From Phragmites australis (Eukaryota; Streptophyta; Magnoliopsida; Poales; Poaceae), in the NCBI RefSeq assembly GCF_958298935.1, contig NC_084922.1, positions 9,302,501 through 9,366,500 of the forward strand: 64,000 bases of DNA. The letters run 5' to 3'. This document shows positions 60,300-64,000 of this stretch, piece by piece. A program made the position numbers and the translations under genes. How positions within the stretch are numbered: the stretch's first letter is position 1; every line of letters begins with the position of its first letter. The notes below the pieces were generated by a model. It searched no databases and was not told the DNA's origin. It saw nothing but the letters and a program-made list of their open reading frames with translations.

Positions 60300-63200
60300 C
60301 TGTTGTTGTTTTCTGCAGCTATGCCAAGTATGCATATCTATCCATGTTGTGTACTTGTGGCACCACATATAGTTTTATGTTTTTCTTGTCCTCATAGTAT
60401 CTCCGTTCTTTTTAATTCAACGTTGTTGATTATTTTTCTTTTTAATGTATGTCAGCAAGTGCTTTCAATTTGATACTTGTGCATACTAATACACCTACAT
60501 TCTTTTTTTTTATTAAAGCATCTCTCAAGACGGACCTGATATACAATTTTTCCACTATTTGATAAGTTAAATATTTTGAAAGTGTGGATTATAGGACGTG
60601 AAATTAAAAGAAACTGACGGATCACTGCTTTGACAAAGACAACAAAGATAGAAGTAAAAATATTTTTACACACCTAAATTCTCATACACATGAAAAATAC
60701 CGAAGCCTCTTAGACGACCGTGTGAACGAGTGTGAACGCGCATGGCGTTCTTCTCTATGAGATTTTTCATCATCGGGCTTAGAGTGAGATCGGCAGGTGG
60801 TCGATCGGCCTAGCAGTGGTGGTGAGCGCGGGGGTGACGGAGGATGACCGAATGGATGGAGGTGAGTGGAGACGGCCTAACAGGCAGTGTTGACAGATCC
60901 GACGGTGAGAGCGCTACTGTAGATGGCCGGAGGAGGGTGGCACAGGGAGCAAGGTGAGGAAGATGAGCCATACACTTAGAAAACAGATTGGGAACGAAAA
61001 GGCAGTTGCAACACTTTGAAAACGGCGGATCAAAGAGAAAAGTAATGTGAAAGCCATTAGATCTTTACCTACTGTTGAGAATGATTGATGGAGATTTGCC
61101 TTATTTTCACGCATCTGAAATATAGAAACACTTATATTTTTATGGATCCAACCAAATCTACATAAACACGGTATACTGCTAACCGATAGTCAAGCATATT
61201 CCCCTTCACTTAAAGAGAAATTGATAGCTTTGGGGGTAAAAAAAATACAGAAAATGCACGTTCTGCACTCCTATGTCCATGGTGGTGGGTGCGCACATGC
61301 AGCAGGAGTTGAAGGACGAAACGGTAAAGCTAGAACTCCGGAGGAAACGGACAGCAAAGACTGGGTACCCGGAGCTGGGGTTGAAGACAAGGCGTAGCGA
61401 CTGAAGAAGATAAGCTTCTTCTTCCACGTAACACGCATAAATTTATTCCGTTCCACTACGACCGCAACTGCAGCTGGACGTATTCTACTCTAGCCGCGCC
61501 ATGGCGTTGGAAGCAATCAAGCGAGTGTGCTGGGCCCGCCCGGTCCTGTAAACTAAAGGAGTGCCCCATGTTGTTTACTCGGAACAAGGCAGGCCACTAC
61601 GAGATACATCCGGTGCTAGGTCAGGTTCAGCCCACTGCTTCGGTTCAGAATCGGATCGAGCGCCCTTATTTTAGTCGCACGATCGACGCAGCGACCACGA
61701 TGCTGCCAGTTCCGGCATGGCTAAATGCGTAGCTTCCTTTAGCTCAAGCACTAATCCACGTTTACACATGCGTGTCTGATGGGACAGTTCGAAGCGATTG
61801 GCTGCTGGACCACCCTTTGATGAACCTATGAGGTTTTCCTGATGTACTTATTTTGCTGATCGAGGTGTTGGAGGCAGCTATACACCTGTCTAATCGTACG
61901 TGGAATCTTGTAGCTGCGTATAGTGTAACTATATATGGCATAGTTAGCTGCACACGGCGTGCATGCCTTTTGACTTTAGAATCATATCGTAATCTTCTGC
62001 TTATTAGAGTTGTGCTGATTAAAGCACTTGTATGTATGTATCAATCTCCCATGCCCCCTCACACAATCATGTGAACATTTTAGAGGGGTTTCTTTGCGTG
62101 GCTTCATGTGAGCCATTGGGAGTGGGATTGGGCACAGCTCATGCATGATAGCTTCAGCCGTGACTTGTGATTTGGAGCAGAGTCGAGTTCCAGGAGGCAG
62201 CTGACCGGCTACCTGTGATAGGATGAGAGCTCAAGATTACGATGATTTAGGAGATTAAACGGAACAAGTACCGTGCAGCAACAAGATAGGGAATACCGGT
62301 CACTTGCATGTTGCATTGGAAGGGGAAAAAAGACGTGAAGGTTCGGGGATGTTTCTCTGGAGAAAAATTTTACGAGGTCCACACGCTTAAGACCCCTACA
62401 AAACCCTCATATCTGCACATACGAAGACACGTGTTAAAATACTGCACAAGTCTCTATAAAAGATCCAACCTCGTAAAATATTTCTCCTGTTTCTCCACAC
62501 TTGCCGTCTCTGCACGGTGTACCCTCTACGCCACGTTTCACTCGTTTCAGGCTGACCAGCCGGAACCGCACCCGGAGCTTAGCCCAACAACGGCTACTCC
62601 CAACTGTCACTGTCTAGAGGGACCAACCCCCCTGCTGATACCGGTTTTTGGCCTGAAAAGAGTACTGGTAACTGAAGCGACGACTGTCGTGCTGATGACT
62701 CCGATACCAAATTCCGGCAGCGATCGATGCTGCCATGGCACTGGCAGGTAACTGAAAGGTATTGCTGCAAGCAGGAGAGGACACGGAAAGTTCTCAACGC
62801 ACCGGAGCCGACAGATAGGGATGGAGGTGGGTACCAAGAGATATATGTAGATCTATTTTAGTTTAACTTAATTAATTAATTATTTTCATTTTATATTATA
62901 AAATTATTTAGGTAAGTTGAACTAGAGTGAATATTTCTAAATATTTTCTGATAATTATTCGAGTGTATTTTTTAGAGCTTGTAATTTTTTTTTTATAGAA
63001 TTGGATAGAGACAATTTTTATATAAAAATTATAGTTTTTTATGAGATCTATAAGTTTGTAGTTAATACTTTTCATTTAAAATTATTAATATGTTTAAATA
63101 ATTAATATGCTCCGTCAATATACGAGGCACTCGTAACTTCTTCAATTTCTCTCTAATATAACTTATTCTATTTGAGTATATTGCTAATTTGCTTGTTAGA

Positions 63201-64000
63201 TCTTTAATATAGTTGAGTTTTAGATATATGAAATGGTCGAACAATCATAACACATGTGATATATATAGTTGTTACTTTTACTCAATATTCGAAGAAATAT
63301 TCATAATCGATATTATCTGTATCTACCTCGTCACATATTTGATCTGTATTTATGACCGAAACTATTTATATTCGTATTTATATTCGATATCACCCATATC
63401 CAACTCTGATTCTAATAAAAAATATATAATAAAATATAAAATATAAAAAAATATCCGTTCGTATCTGATTTAGTTACACCCGAAGACATACTTCCAAGCT
63501 CGATCCATCCGCCCGACAAAACACGGGTCAAGTTGTTCAACACGGTGTTGCCCGGGTTGGGTACGCAACGTATCAGGTGAGCATGCCTGTGTGCAACGCC
63601 AACTTTTTGGGGCAGAATAAGAATATATATACAGTGAAAGCTTTAGTTAAAAAGAAGAAGTCAAAGTCAAAGTAGCACGAATGGCGACGCGTGGTTTGCC
63701 GAACTGGCCGACGAGCCTGATCAACATGTGGTTGGGTTGGGCTCCATGCGTGGAAGCGATTCGGGCTTTCCTTTGATAAATAAATCTCAGTGTCAAGCTG
63801 CTCACCTGTCCTGGTCTGGTCTTCCAGCTCCGAGTGAGATGGTCACGAGACTTGGATGCAGGTGCAGGGCTGTTACAGTGTACCGAGCTCCATTCGTTGT
63901 GATGAATGCAAATGCTTTAATGACAAGATCTTGATAAAAAACATAAAGTGAAAATGATGATAAAGAGTCAGATGATTATTTATCTAATTTTGATAAAAAG
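60300..64000. other. Distal NPR1 promoter and intergenic DNA, no gene seen
   Basis: No open frame above 150 codons; none has a domain. 62850-63480 is strongly AT-rich and may be decayed transposon, but no ends are recognisable. 62300-62830 contains frames on both strands with no support. Confidence 0.4.

Noticed and set aside
1..64000. tRNA, rRNA or organelle insertions
   Set aside because: I looked for tRNA B-box-like GGTTCGAATCC sequences and rRNA blocks by eye and found none convincing; a tRNAscan or BLAST run would be decisive.

Overview
This is plant nuclear DNA from a grass (Poaceae). The genes have GC-rich 5' exons with many introns, Stowaway and Tourist-type MITEs sit in introns and between genes, and the NPR1-like protein closely resembles the rice NH1 type. 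I cannot name the species. I see no organelle, bacterial or viral genome features. Five real host genes are supported; most of the rest is transposable-element debris.

Layout. (1) 1-6906, +: the 3' part of an ALWAYS EARLY / LIN9-type gene (DIRP domain), 13 exons in the window, with two MITEs in introns and one intron of the rare GC-AG class. (2) 9685-12802, -: a four-exon NT-C2 domain gene. (3) 14.6-19.7 kb: a decayed Ty1/copia element (258-bp 5' LTR, broken pol) interrupted by a Ty3/gypsy fragment. (4) 21.2-22.1 kb: a hAT-like non-autonomous element, followed by AT-rich intergenic DNA with an inverted repeat array (24.66-25.05 kb) and a diverged local duplication (26.6-28.7 kb). (5) 29256-31532, -: a five-exon IQD calmodulin-binding scaffold gene. 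(6) 32.67-41.34 kb: a long-TIR Mutator-like element (MULE) with a decayed zinc-finger gene on + and, on -, a MuDR-type DNA-binding region joined directly to a plant mobile domain (PMD). A 3.9-kb solo-LTR-like insertion with a perfect CTAGG duplication splits the zinc-finger gene. (7) 42400-47384: a second member of that LTR family, 5.0 kb, with a perfect CACGC duplication, apparently nested in a small TIR transposon. (8) 49457-52193: a third, related LTR-like insertion. (9) 53.05-54.71 kb: a hAT-like element and a Stowaway MITE. (10) 55185-55781, -: a secreted cysteine-rich EPFL peptide gene. (11) 56810-60062, -: an NPR1/NH1 ortholog (BTB, ankyrin, NPR1-like C terminus), preceded by a W-box. 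(12) 60.3-64 kb: AT-rich intergenic DNA with no supported gene.

The host genes have unrelated roles: DREAM/MuvB-type chromatin regulation (ALY), an organelle-movement or membrane-adaptor-like NT-C2 protein, calmodulin/microtubule scaffolding (IQD), a peptide signal (EPFL) and salicylate immunity (NPR1). I see no operon-like logic and no clearly new biological system. The most notable points are the MULE in which the catalytic domain is lost and the DNA-binding domain abuts PMD, a conserved island shared by three otherwise diverged LTRs, two extra cysteines in the EPFL peptide, and a one-residue insertion in the NPR1 zinc-finger loop. Exon borders were derived by reading splice sites and phases by eye; no alignment or transcript data were available.
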